64,000 nucleotides of DNA. It comes from Stenogyne calaminthoides. Taxonomy: Eukaryota; Streptophyta; Magnoliopsida; Lamiales; Lamiaceae. Shown piece after piece: positions 46,501-58,563 of the stretch. Below the pieces are notes generated by a model. That model made no database searches, was not told the origin of the DNA, and saw only the letters and a list, made by a program, of their open reading frames with translations. A program made the position numbers and the translations under genes. The first letter of the stretch is position 1. Every line of letters starts with the position of its first letter. The stretch is taken from contig JBBCBC010000034.1 of NCBI GenBank assembly GCA_037126765.1, forward strand, positions 16,366,691-16,430,690, given 5' to 3'.

Positions 46501-49500
46501 AACAAAGCTTTTGCTCAAATGTTCCAGAAGAATTTTGCAGGGAAGATTTTGGAGTGCCATTTGAATTTGTTGAATGTAATCCGAGTTGGTGGCTATTTGC
46601 CCGACAGAGTTATCAATCTTATCCTTCAATACCTCAGCAATAGGTTTGTCCAAATAATCTTTTAGTGTTATAATACTATTTGTTGTTCCAAATTTGACAT
46701 TTGTTCTCTCGCTTAATCCCTTGCTCAATCCCCCCCTCTCACGACCAATGACCAAAACAAGCTATCCTCTAAATAAATAGCTTTCTATATCTGTCAATGA
46801 CCAATGATTATTAAGTGTTTCTTTGTAGACTGTGCACTATACGTTCAAGTAACTGAACTTCTATTCTGTCCTTGATCTGATCTTAGCAGAATTCTATATT
46901 TGTAGAAGATACATATAAAAAGCACAGAATTGGGATAACTATGTTAGAAAAACTCACTGTAACATACTCTTCAGGAATTAATATTTATTATTTTGAAAGC
47001 ATAAAAAAATACTCACTCTGTCCACCAAAAGTTTTCCTATTCCCTTTATGGATACAATCACTTTATCTCCGTCCTCCAACGATCATTTAATTACTCAAAT
47101 TATCATTCTACTTTACTCACAATAAATCACTCTATTCATAAATGGATCCCACAGTACCCTCACTATACCCTTTCGTTATCTACTTTTTTTCATAACCTGT
47201 GCCAGAAAAACTACACACTGTTTTTGTGGATGGAGGCAGCAGTTAAGCCATCAACATTGTACTGATCAGTTGTTTTGTATACATCAAGTTTACTTTATGA
47301 ACCGATAAAAAAAAAACAGTTACAATAATGTAGCCAGTGGGTTTTTATCTTATAAATGTAATCTAACCAAAGAATAACAAGAGGGATATCTGGAAGCTGG
47401 CGTGTCCTTTTTCACCGTTATGAATTGGTATATTTTGCGAGCTCTTTAGCTGTGATCAGGGTTACTAGAGATATAAAAAGCTTATGCACCCTTGATGTTT
47501 CTTGATACCGACTTTTAGATCACATTCTTTGTAAAAGTTACATAAAGACTTTAAGACTATTTGTTTTGAATATAATTGTTACTGATATTTCTTATGGTTG
47601 CCTGTACATGTTTTACTTATTCTGGTCTTGGTTGTATTGCAGTATCTCCAAAAGTAATATGTACAGTCAGTTGCAACCAAGACTCGATGTTGTTCTTTTT
47701 GAGATCATCTTTCCACTGATGTGCTTCAGTGACAATGATCAAAGGCTCTGGGATGAAGATCCACATGAGTATGTGAGGAAAGGATATGGTATGATAATGA
47801 TCTCACTTTATTATTAATATTGCATTTTTTGCGTTTCTTTGGACCTTAAAGCTCCTGAACGAACTTACATATCTAATTTTCTTATGCTTTTGTAGACATA
47901 ATTGAGGATTTATATAGTCCTAGAACCGCTGCAATGGATTTTGTGAGTGAGTTGGTAAGGAAACGTGGAAAGGAGAATCTTCAGAAGTTCTTATTGTTTA
48001 TTGTCGAGGTCTTTAAGAGGTACACATCTTATTAGTTAACGTTAACTATGGAAACCAGAGTATCTGAATGATGAAAATTTACTCGCTTATTCTCAAACTA
48101 GATATGATGAGGTGACACTAGAATATAAGCCCTACAGACAAAAAGATGGTGCTCTTCTTGCCATTGGAGCATTGTGTGATAAACTGAAGCAAACTGAACC
48201 TTATAAATCGGAGCTGGAGCCTATGCTTGTAAGGCATGTGTTCCCCGAATTCAACAGCCCCGTAGGACATCTTAGAGCTAAGGTAAGAGACTTGATTTTT
48301 ATTGTTTGGCCTTCTCTGGATTTTAATGCTATGTGTTTATTAAGGTCTCATGTCCCTTTTGGCCTTTTTATATGAGTTAGTTTGAAAGCAAAGATACATA
48401 GATATGCTGCCACTCATTTGCATATGTATTTGATGATAGCTGAAGTGTTGTTCAAGTTAAGATTTTCGCTGATTGGTAAAGGAGAATATAACATCAATTT
48501 CTTTTAGGCAATGCTTGTTTTGGGTGTCAAGTTACTTTTAAAAACTGATTTTGAAAACTAGGTCTGATAAATAGTAAGTTGTGTGTTTGTTTGGTTTTTT
48601 GAGTAGGGTGAGATTTAACTTTATGTCAAATACATATGTAAGAGTGAACAAAATTGTATTATTATATTATATATTATTGTTGAGTGATTGTAACATTGGA
48701 TTATGTGAATTATGATATGAATATACTAACATGTAAGGAGAGGATAGATTGTATTGGAAAGTGTGATAGTAGGTTTATATGCGTTGAAGTGATGTCTTTC
48801 TAAAACCGATTTCCAAAAATCCAAACCAGAACAGGTTTAAATCTCAAACCCTTATCCTGATTTTTAAAACCAAAACAAACACCACCTTATGGTTTTCTAG
48901 TTTTTCTGATACGTCTATTGTAGTATTGTCCTAATCAATTCTTTAACTGAAATTTTTATGGATAGATGCTCTCTTGACATGTGAGCTCATGCACTTGTTC
49001 TATTCTTTCCCAAATGTACCGGCCTCTAGGCTGCATGGGTTGCAGGACAATATGCACATGTTAATTTCTCTGACCCAAATAACTTCCGAAGAGCATTGCA
49101 CAGCGTTGTTGCTGTGATGCGAGACCCAGAACTCCCTGTTCGTGTTGATTCTGTCTTTGCACTGCGCTCATTTGTGGAAGCCTGCAATGGTAATTTTAAT
49201 ATCACTCGACGTTGATTATATTTTCTGGACCGTTAAGTGACTGAATTTTTCTATTCATACAGATCTGGGTGAAATTCGACCGATTCTTCCGCAATTGCTT
49301 GATGGTATAATGATTCTCAAAGTCCTCTTGAGTCTTACTTTTCATTAGGGGTGTAAGCGAACTGAATCGAGGCGAATACTGCAGTATTTGACTCAATTCG
49401 ATAAAATATTAATTTTCATATTTGTTTAAAATTTGAATTTTAAATCTTATTCGTTATTCGATTCGAAATTGGTATTCATATTATTCGAGTATTCTATTTA

Positions 49501-52500
49501 AAAGTAAAATTTTAGTATTTTTTTTAAAGTTATACTATATTAAGAAAACTGATTTTTTCTAAATTTTAATATATTATTCATTAATTACTCATAAATAAAG
49601 TAATACTATTAATTAATACATATGAATAATTATTCATTAACTAATAATATATACTATTAGTTATTCATTAAATTAGTAATACATATTATAATTATTTATT
49701 AAATTATAATAAATATTCAAATAGAGTATTTGTGAATTCCACATAGAATTCAGCGAGTATTTGTATTTGATATTCGAATATGAATACCGAATCGAATCAA
49801 ATTAGTTGATTCTTTTACATCCTTACTTTTCATCATGCAACAACAAGCATTCTGACTAATTTTTCTTTTGCGATTTTGTTCTCAGAGTTTTTTAAACTCA
49901 TGAATGAAGTTGAGAATGAAGATCTTGTGTTCACACTTGAGACAATAGTGGATAAGTTTGGAGAGGAGATGGCTCCATATGCTCTTGGATTATGCCAGAA
50001 TTTGGTGAGACTAAGCTCTACTGATATATGTATATGTTTAGGTGATTATAGTTGTTTTCTTTCGGTAATAATTTTTTTGGTTTCCAGGCAGCTGCATTTT
50101 GGAAGTGCATGAATACTGCTGAGGCAGATGAGGAAGGTGATGATCCTGGTGCTTTGGCTGCTGTTGGTTGCTTGCGTGCCATAAGCACAATACTTGAATC
50201 AGTCAGCAGTCTCCCTGATCTCTTTGTGCACATTGAGCCAACATTATTGCCAATAATGCGCAGAATGCTGACTACTGATGGACAAGGTAGCTATCATATT
50301 CTTATCATGTTCATTCGTTAACGTCCACATCTGAACTTTCGATTCTGTATAGTATTGCTGAGGTTTTTCTTTCCTTTTTTTTTTGAAATCCATTGTTGCA
50401 AATACTGTTTACTAGATATGCATTCAAAATACCTCTATATGACAATTCATTGCATCATTATGATTTTTTAAAATTGTATTTTTTCAGAGGTATTCGAAGA
50501 AGTTTTGGAGATTGTCTCGTATATGACTTTCTTCTCGCCTACTATATCACTGGAGATGTGGAGTCTTTGGCCATTAATGATGGAAGCTCTGGCTGATTGG
50601 GCAATTGATTTTTTCCCAAGTATGCTATGTTTTTTCAAGCTCTTGTGGTGATTTGGGTAAATTGAGTCGCCTTCTACAAAAATTGTTATGATGCTTCTAT
50701 ATCCTTCTGCAAGATTTTATATTTCTTGCGATCAATTTGTTTGACCACTGCAGTCTGCAATTGTCAGAACAGTAGTCTTTCTTACACTCTCTTGAGTGTT
50801 ATGCCACTCTATGCTTTGGCTCTCTAGATTGTACGTAAAATGTATCAGCACCTCGACCAGACAATGGTTATACAGCCTATTCTTACTTGCAAAATCTTTT
50901 TGACTTTGGGACTGTCTGAAGGCTGCTATATTCTTTAGTTGAAGTTATTTATGGTTAAGCTATTGTGTGTACTGAACACAAATTTACATATTCAATTTGA
51001 ACTGTGTTGGATCAGCTTTTTTCAAAGTTCTCATGCCTAATGTGGATTTTCCAGATATCTTGGTGCCATTAGATAACTATATCTCTAGGAGTACTGCACA
51101 TTTTCTCGCATGCAAGGAGCCGGATTACCAGCAAAGCCTTTGGAACATGGTTTCATCTGTGAGTTGATTCTTCATCAAATTCATCTATCAGCTGGTGGAT
51201 TGTCAGTTCTTAAAAAATTTGTTGTGCTAATCATGCAGGTAATGGCTGATAAAAATCTTGAGGATGGTGATATTGAGCCGGCCCCTAAGCTCGTTCAAGT
51301 ATTATTTCAAAACTGCAATGGCCAGGTTGATCACTGGGTTGAACCATACCTAAGGATCACTGTGGAGCGTTTGCATCGCACTGAGAAACCTTATTTAAAA
51401 TGCCTGTTGATGGAAGTGGTAAGTACTTTTCTTTATTTGAAATTTTAAATGTAAAAAAAATGGTTTTTTAAAAATTCAAATAATGAATGCCTCTTTGTTT
51501 TATCATAAAATCATCTGTTGGTTAACTATTTTTAGACTTTATTTCCTCTTTAGATTGACAAATTTCCCGAGTTTTCCCTTCTGTATTATCATAAGTATCA
51601 ATATTTTTGTTAGTTTCCATTTTTTTGTATTAGCGTACATTTCTTACCGTGTGCTGGAACTCTGTGGGGGAATATTGGAGGTCTTCACATTCTTATTAGC
51701 TTTACAGTGAGTCTGAGAAATTTCTATATGGAGACATTTAGCTGTACTAAGGTGCACTTTTTAACTTTATGCTGCTAGCTGGATAGTGCATAAGCTTTAT
51801 AGGAAAAGATTTCTGCATGTGGCTTATGTATTTCAAGCTTTTATTTTCCATTCATTTTTTGGCTTTCCAGATCTTTTATGCTGACAACAGAAGTTTATGT
51901 GCATTTATGAATAGCATTATTCTTGAGCCCTTGCTTTATATCATTTGGTAGATGAAATTATCAGTTTATTTTTCCACAATAACTTTTGACAGGTAGCTGA
52001 TGCTCTGTACTATAATGCATCATTGACACTCAACATACTGCAAAAACTTAATGTTGCCACAGAAGTGTTCAACCTTTGGTTCCAGATGTTGCAACAAACT
52101 AGAAAAAGTGGTGCCCGCGCTAATTTCAAAAGGTAGTCATGTAACTTCTTGGTTTGAAAGTAGGGGTTGTCCCGGAATATCGTTCCATACTGTATAAGGT
52201 AGCAAAAATTTCGTTATGTAAAATTTGATACCGTTACCGTATCGAAAATTTCAGTATGTAAAACCGAAATTTTGAATGGTATCGGTGTATACTTTTTCAT
52301 ATTTAAATTTATATAGGATATTTGTATGCATTTTGAAATGGTAAACATGTTCCTTTTTTTTTTCCTTTTTCGGTATTTTTTTGGTTCGATAAGTGGGTTA
52401 TCCCGAAATTTTCCGTCTTTTCCCCTTCCCCACCCTCGTAGCACTGTATTTTTACTCTCCCGTGCTGAAAATGCGAGTTATATTTGTTCACAGGGAACAT

Positions 52501-53827
52501 GATAAGAAGGTATGCTGTTTAGGCTTGACATCTTTGCTTCCTCTCCCTGCCGGTCAGCTGCCAGGAGAAGCATTGGAGCGTGTCTTCAAGTCCGCTCTTG
52601 ATCTTCTTGTTGCCTATAAGGATCAAGTAGCAGGTTTTTTTTTTTTTTTACCTTTTCTTGCCTTGTCACCGTTCCTTGTTTTCAATGTAATTATTTCAAT
52701 TGTGTGTGGGTACGTCTTTTTAATTTGTGAGTTTGAACAGAGGCTCAAAAGGAGGAGGAAGAGGGCGAAGAAGAAGAAGATGATGATGATATGGGCAATT
52801 ATCAATCTGATGATGAGGATGATGGTGATGATTCTGACAAGGACATGGGGGTCGAAACTGAGGATGGAGATGAAGCTGACAGCCTTAAACTACAAAAATT
52901 GGCTGCTAGGGTGGGTGTTCTTTTTTTATTTAAGGATGTTGGAAGCTCTATCATTCACTATGACCTTACATTTATCTCTGGCTGAAAGAAATACCGCGTG
53001 AGTGACTAGGAGTTTAAGCTTGGGATTGAATCACTCCTAATATCTGATTACAAATATCTATTTAAAAAATTGACTTCATCATGCTACTCATATGGCATAA
53101 AGCTTGGACCAAAGTGTATGGAAAGTCTAACTTTAATATATAATGTTAGGCTGATTCATCTTAAAATATGTTCCTTTTCTGACTGGTATATTAAAATATT
53201 TGAAATGATTTTGCCATATGTTAGCTTTTTGTATGAGTTGCATTTCTAAATTTATCCATCACCTCTCAAATAGGATGCAGGCCAAGGCTTTCCTCTCCAC
53301 TGTGCCTTTGTTATCATAGGGACATATAATTTGAAATTATTCTGCCATATGTTTGCTGTTTGAATAAGTTGCATTTCTGATTATATTCATGACCTCTCAA
53401 ATGGGATGCAGGCCAAGGCTTTCCGCTCCACTGATTTTGATGACGAAGACTCGGATGATGATTTCAGTGACGATGAAGATTTGCAATCACCCATTGATGA
53501 CGTTGATCCTTTTATTTTCTTTGTGGACACCATCAAAGGTAAAGTCTGTCAAACTTCGCTCGTTGCTTCCTAAACTAAAATGCATTTATTAAAAATAAAT
53601 AAAAAACTTATTTCATTTATTACGTGTTATATTAATTCCGTTGGGATGTTTGCCTTGTAGCTCTGCAAGCATCGGATCCATTGAGGTTTCAGACCCTCAC
53701 ACAAACGCTCGATTTTCGTTATCAGGCGCTCGCCAACGGTGTTGTTCAACATGCGGAACAAAGAAGAGTGGATATTGAAAAGAAAAAAATTGAGAAAACC
53801 TCAGATGCAGCTGCAGCTGCATCGTGA
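43526..53827 (+). CDS. SAD2: Importin beta family nuclear import receptor, SAD2/importin-7 type
   Basis: Coding exons: 43526-43615, 43805-43940, 44477-44564, 44839-44988, 45639-45801, 46192-46376, 46470-46643, 47643-47788, 47896-48019, 48102-48282, 49030-49189, 49263-49304, 49886-50004, 50088-50286, 50488-50619, 51055-51158, 51239-51418, 51993-52132, 52494-52633, 52741-52910, 53412-53538, 53661-53827. All introns are GT-AG and the phases agree throughout, giving 1038 residues, the usual family length. Residues 1-100 hold the importin-beta N-terminal domain that contacts Ran (AAEDSLNQLQFAPQHLVRLL). HEAT-type helices follow, with PVEGQPTDPELRKSWGWWK, DEDPHEYVRKGYD and EFFKLMNEVENEDL. Residues about 887-970 are very acidic (EEEGEEEEDDDD, SDDDFSDDED), as in importin-7/8. 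The tail is alanine-rich. It would carry proteins through nuclear pores. In Arabidopsis, SAD2 affects ABA, UV-B and trichome responses. Start chosen because MDLQSLAVILQGALSPNP precedes the domain directly. By-eye assignment is strong for family, less so for strict orthology. Confidence 0.93.
47013..47234. mobile_element. SAD2: Stowaway-like MITE in importin intron 7
   Basis: The left end TACTCACTCTGTCCACCAAA faces, reversed from the right end, TGCCTCCATCCACAAAAAC. Both resemble the Stowaway terminus TACTCCCTCCGTCC. The interior is AT-rich and non-coding. It sits inside the long intron between exons 7 and 8 and does not touch splice sites. Confidence 0.7.
48507..48886. mobile_element. SAD2: Tourist-like MITE in importin intron 10
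   Basis: The inverted ends GGCAATGCTTGTTTTGG and GGTGGTGTTTGTTTTGG are flanked by TTA on both sides (48504-48506 and 48887-48889). The 3-bp TTA duplication and the TGTTTG-type terminus are marks of PIF/Harbinger Tourist elements. 380 bp, no coding sequence. Confidence 0.75.
49346..49821. mobile_element. SAD2: hAT-like or related MITE in importin intron 12
   Basis: Flanked by the exact 12-bp direct repeat CTTACTTTTCAT (49334-49345 and 49822-49833). Ends TAGGGGTGTAAGCGAA and, reversed, GATGTAAAAGAATC are imperfect inverted repeats. TTCGA-rich ends and an AT core recall 5354-6086 and 10690-11232. It makes up most of the 581-nt intron between tiny exon 12 (42 nt) and exon 13. Confidence 0.75.
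52155..52440. mobile_element. SAD2: Possible MITE in importin intron 18
   Basis: GTAGGGGTTGTCCCGGAATATCG at the left, TACCGTATCG-type words inside, and GGGTTATCCCGAAATTTTCCG at the right are typical of the GGGGT-ended class. The right end repeats rather than inverts the left, and no clear target duplication is seen, so the element is uncertain. Confidence 0.35.
53200..53433. repeat. SAD2: Tandem duplication across the exon 21 acceptor
   Basis: Copy 1 (53200-53302) and copy 2 (53331-53433) are offset by 131 bp. They share TTGCATTTCT, ACCTCTCAAAT(A/G)GGATGCAG and GCCAAGGCTTTCC(T/G)CTCCACTG. Copy 2 contains the real exon 21 start at 53412. Copy 1 contains an equal acceptor at 53280/53281, but its continuation runs into TAG at 53317-53319. 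Confidence 0.9.
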
Positions 53828-54590
53828 TATGGCCCTCTGAATTCTTTGCTGTCCCATTTCTCTGAGTCTGGGTTTTCACTCGAGTGTTCTTTTGTGGTCG
53901 GTATTTGTATATGGTCGTTGAGGTTCCAGCTCTTTGCAGCAGTCCCCCAAAATAGTCTTCTGAATTAAGGAATCGGTTCCTCAACATTATTTGCCCAGGG
54001 GCTGTTTTGGTAATTTGTCGTCTGGTGGGATTGGTTCTTCTACATCAGAAGGGCCAAATTCTAGTTTGTTGGTTCTGCAGGTGTACAACAGTTGTACCAT
54101 TTATATACAAATGAGAGTTTCTTTTGGAGTCAAAAAAATGTTTTCCGTTTTGAATCCCTTCTGTTGGTTTTAGTTGGAGGGTTAAAATGCTAGAGATTTA
54201 TGATGCATCATTGTAAGTTGTGTTTGGATAGGTGCCGTGGTGCTGATGCCTGTATCATTTTTTTAATTAATTTTTGGAGGGGTCGAGTCCTGAAATTTTT
54301 GTCTTTGGATGTTGTGCCGATATATTTCTTACAGCATGGATTGTTCATCTTTCTTTTTGGGAGGTATTGATCTTTCCCGATTGTCTGAGGAATTTCTACA
54401 AATGTAAAAGATTGCATTCTTTTCACCTATGATGTGGTATGATTTGGGTGAGTTTCAAATGATTGTCCCCCAGAATTTTTTCCTCTTATCTTTTTATTTA
54501 ATGTAGGGTTATGCGATTTCCAATGGAACAAAAAATATTATGAGTAAATTATTGTTGACCTTTGTGCCTTTGTTTAATAGCATTTTTAAA
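53828..54590 (+). other. Importin 3' untranslated and flanking region
   Basis: After the TGA the sequence is T-rich with no new gene. AATAA-like signals are present but the polyadenylation site cannot be fixed from sequence alone. Confidence 0.5.
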
Positions 54591-55098
54591 GATAAATATG
54601 TTTCCTGAAGGCCGGGGAAGAAGCTTAAATGTTAAAGTAAAGAAGTGTTTTCAACTTATATTGAATCTTTTGTTTAATATTTCTTCCGTCCTATTTTTTA
54701 TTATTCGGTTATTGTAGACACGGAGATTAAGAAAAAATAGAATATAATAATATTAAATTGTGTAAAATGAGTTTGGTGGAGCAAGAAGATTAAGAAAAAG
54801 TAAGAGATAATAATATTAAATGGTGTAAAGTGGGTTAGGTGGAGGGAAATAATAACATTAAATAGTGTAAAGTGAGTATGGTGAAGAGAAATAATAATAT
54901 TAAATAGTATTGAAAGTTGCTTTATTTTCTTTTTAAAAATGACCAAACAAAATTAGGACGATTATATATGAAAAATGGACAATCAAAATTCAAACAAACA
55001 GAGGGAGTGACACTTTTACAGATAAATATGTTTCCTGAAGGGTGTGGAAGAAGCTTAAATGGTAGAGTAAAGAAGTGTTTACAACTTGTATTGAATAG
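54591..55098. repeat. Direct repeat pair flanking a Stowaway-like MITE
   Basis: Units 54591-54668 and 55021-55098 (430 bp apart) share GATAAATATGTTTCCTGAAG, GGAAGAAGCTTAAATG and AGTAAAGAAGTGTTT with few changes. A Stowaway-like MITE lies between them. Confidence 0.85.
54681..55008. mobile_element. Stowaway-like MITE
   Basis: Left end TTCTTCCGTCC and right end, reversed, ACTCCCTCTGTTTG. The interior is repeated AATAATATTAAAT and GTGTAAA(G/A)TGAGT blocks matching the fragment at 705-955 in reverse. Complete compared with that copy. Confidence 0.7.
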
Positions 55099-55259
55099 TG
55101 TAGAAATGCTTTTATTCAAAGTTGTGACTAGGGTGATCAAAAGATTTAAAAAAAAACACGAGAATATTGCTAATAACTATGAAAAACTCACGCCACTTGC
55201 TATGAGGTACATCCACTTGACAAACTTACTACCCACTACAAATTTATGGTGCTGATGTA

Positions 55260-55920
55260 CCCATAATAGCCTTTGATGATTGAATAAAAAAATAAAAAAG
55301 ATTATCCTTTCTCTCCCCCATCAATCAGCCCCACTTTTCACTCTCCCATCAAAGTTACTACGCACTCTCTCTCTCCCCACCAAAAAATATGCATCGGCGG
55401 CGGAGGCAGTGGGATAGAGGATCGATGGTGATGGGGGGACGATGGTAGCGTCGGCGGCGGCGATTCGATGGTGATGGAGGCCGACGGGAATGACAGCGAC
55501 GCTGAAATGGTGGTGGTGGTAGTTTGATGTGATGGCAGACTTGTTTATGGCTATTTAAAAATATAAGAATATGTTATTGGAAGGTGGAGAAGAACAAGGA
55601 AGTCTTGGAAGCAGGAATTGCTACAAATTATTTTGTTCGGTGAACGGGTAAGAATCATTTTGGAACATTTTTTATAGATATACTTAGGAGGATGTGATTA
55701 AAAATGATGTTAAGGCATGTCTGTATAAATTATTTCAAGTGTTTGGGGATTTGAAGATGGGGAATTTTTGTGCAAAAAGATTAAGCCATTGGGAAAGTGG
55801 AGTGAACAAGTTAGTGTATGCTCGTGAAAAAGGTCGGAAGGACAAATTGATGATGGATATAGTTCGAGGAAGTATGGCCAGAAAGATATTTTTGGGTGCT
55901 AATGTGTATAGTTAGACGGC
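55260..55920. other. GC-rich block and unknown short frame
   Basis: 55381-55540 is GC-rich with GGCGGCGG-type words, like a captured first exon. An open frame at 55694-55915 (MIKNDVKACLYKLFQVFGD at its start, many Lys/Arg) has a more protein-like composition than its surroundings, but no family is recognised. Both could be pieces of an old element. Confidence 0.3.
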
Positions 55921-56200
55921 TTGTTGTATGCAATGTATTATGCAATATATTTATGTTGTATGCAATGTGTATATGCAATGTGTATATGTAATGTGTATAT
56001 GTAATGTTTTATGTATATATACAATTACTTCAGAGTATTTGCAATGTATTGTGTGTGTGTGCAATAATTGTGCAATTATTTTTGAATATATGCAATGTTT
56101 TACAAGCGCATGCAATTACTTTTGAGAAATACAATATATTATATGTGTATGTAATAATATTATGCAATTATTTTATAGTATATGCAATGTACTACAATTT
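55921..56200. repeat. TATGCAATGT-type minisatellite
   Basis: TATGCAATGTGTA and TATGTAATGTGTA units are repeated tandemly at 55926-56005, followed by scattered TATGCAATGT and TGCAATTA(C/T)TTTT copies to 56200. The purine/pyrimidine alternation is strong. Frames through it are not genes. Confidence 0.8.
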
Positions 56201-57978
56201 TCTTGGGCCCGAAATAATAAATTTGGGACGGTCAATAAATAAATTTCAGTAAAAATATATAATTTAAAATTTTATTATTATTATCTTGTTTAAATAATAT
56301 TAATTATCAACAATAAAAGAATAATGAGTTTTTATTTTATTATTTTAAACTAAAAATTGTATGCATACATAATTAGAAACAATTTAAATTCAATTATTTA
56401 AAAATATTAAAATTTATTTTTATTATAACTTACAAATTAAAATTTAAAATTGAAGAGCATTTAAAATGCTACAGCATTGCAGGTGAAAGTCTGCATACCC
56501 ACGTGGGTTCAAAGACATTTGTGAGGGAAGAGTGTAGACACATGAATTAAAATATGCAAGATGAATTATTAATATTATGAGAAGACATAATTTTTAAATA
56601 AAAAAATGAAAAACATTTTGTTAGAAGTCACATGAGTCAAAATAAAAGTTGCAGTATGAGGTGACAACTTTTACTCAGAAATTTCAACTTCACTCACATG
56701 GGTCTCGACTGAAAATGGAAGAATGATTAAGGGCAAAAGAGGGTTTACTTTGAATTTTTTGTAGTGCATAGTAACAATTTTCTATTTTGTTCCTGTAAGC
56801 AATTTGGGGATGTGAAATTGTACCTATGAGTCAATTACCGTTTAAAAACCGCTCGCGCCGAATTGAATTGTACTGGTACATGTAATTTCTTTTAGTTAAA
56901 CCGTGGTTTTATTTTTCTTAACAAACCACACCACACGAACAAGACAATTTCAATTTTAGATGCAAAATCGCACCGGCCGCACCGCCACTTATATTTAATT
57001 AGTATATATGATATACAAATATTATATACATTTGCATACTTATTGAATTGATGGATATAATATTCATATGAATGTACATACATATACATATACATATATA
57101 TATATATAAGTCCATTAATAATAAATTTAGTTTACTATAACTCTTTTCTCAACTTGCTGTTTTCAATTGTATCTTATTCATTAGTGTTTGATGTTGTAGA
57201 AGAGACGAGTAGCAAATTACTAGTAATTTCGATTCTTTTTCTATCAAGACGATAATGAGTTTGCTTGTTAGGTGTCATCATTCGCATTGTAATGTATTTT
57301 TGCTGTTTACTTATTTATTAACATTATATTATTATATTTTTATTTACTCATTTATTACCGTTATATTATTATTTGATATTCTATTATTGAAACCGGAAAA
57401 AAAACTAACCGAAACCATTCAAAACCGCATGATAAATTTTACTTGATAAACGGCGGTTTAAAATTTGACACTTAACCAAACCATACGTAGCAATGCAATT
57501 TAAATTTTGTCAAAATAACCTCAAGACCGCACCGTGAACACTCCTAGTTGTGACCTAGCTTTTTATAAAATTATGTGCTTCTTGGGTTTGAGCAGTTTCT
57601 CAAAACAAGCATTAAGGTACACAATTACGTTGTATTTTTGAAACGTTAAATTTTTTTTAATGAAATTTTTCATTTACATTGAAATGTTCAATTGATTTTT
57701 ACTGGCAATTGTATGTGTAGTAAACTATGTAAATAAATAAGATTGTTAAATTAAAATGATGCTTGATGATTTTCTCTTGTGTTTTGGTTTCTAAATTCTA
57801 TTCTCATTCTAAATTTCTAGTTTGATGATTTCTCTCAAGTTTTATGTAATTGATATTATTTCTCTTTGTTATACATATATTATTTCAAGTTTGTTCGTGG
57901 TTATTTTTCCTTGTTATTTCCGAAATCGGTTGCATTTCAAAACAATTCACTAGCCAACATTGCGATTTTTTTAATACC
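56201..57978. other. Intergenic, AT-rich
   Basis: No gene. A (TA/CATA)n run lies at 57060-57108. 56850-57548 contains ACCG-rich ends (AAACCGCTCG and ACCGCACCGTGAACACTCC) that resemble the termini of hAT-like MITEs, but left and right ends could not be matched with confidence. Confidence 0.4.
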
Positions 57979-58272
57979 TGTTGGGTCTTCTTCCCACTCC
58001 TATTATGCACACCGAGGGACACGGGCTCAGGTTTCCTGATTGTCGGAGACGAAATGAACGATGTAAGAGGGAAGACTCAAAGATCCACTAAGTATCGGTA
58101 GCATTCCCCACTCTTTGTCTCACTCTCTCAATCTCAGTTGTAACGTCCCAGATTTACAAAGAAGGAGAAGAAGAGTATAAATGCAAGCTGCCAACACACC
58201 TAGGGTTTTAGTTTGGGAGGGCCTCAAGTAATGGGCCAAATGGCCAAAACCGAAATGGGCTCAAGCCCAACA
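57979..58272 (-). repeat. Copia-4 3' LTR
   Basis: Plus strand TGTTGGGTCTTCTTCCCAC to GCTCAAGCCCAACA, with the minus-strand polypurine tract immediately to the right. Confidence 0.92.
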
Positions 58273-58563
58273 AATTCTCCACCTTTTTGGCCATTCCCAA
58301 ATACACACGAAACATTTTGAAAAATCCGCAGGAGTTCATCATCGCCCAAAAACAAACACACACCAGCCACCTGCAAAAGAAAAACACAAAGTTTAGAAGA
58401 GGGAAATAATAGCAAATACAAAGGTGCTATTAAGACAACACATAGTTTTAAAAAACATGCAGGACACAAGCCTTTCAAGCAAAAAACAGTTTTGACAACC
58501 AAAACACAACCTTAAAAAACAGTTTTGACACACAAGTCACAAACAAAACAGAAAAAATCAGAC

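Noticed and set aside
53281..53316. A true extra coding exon in the importin
   Set aside because: It leads to a stop after 12 codons and lacks a donor; it is better seen as a duplicated acceptor (decoy).
55928..56252. Cys/Tyr/Met-rich frames
   Set aside because: They translate the TATGCAATGT minisatellite in two frames.
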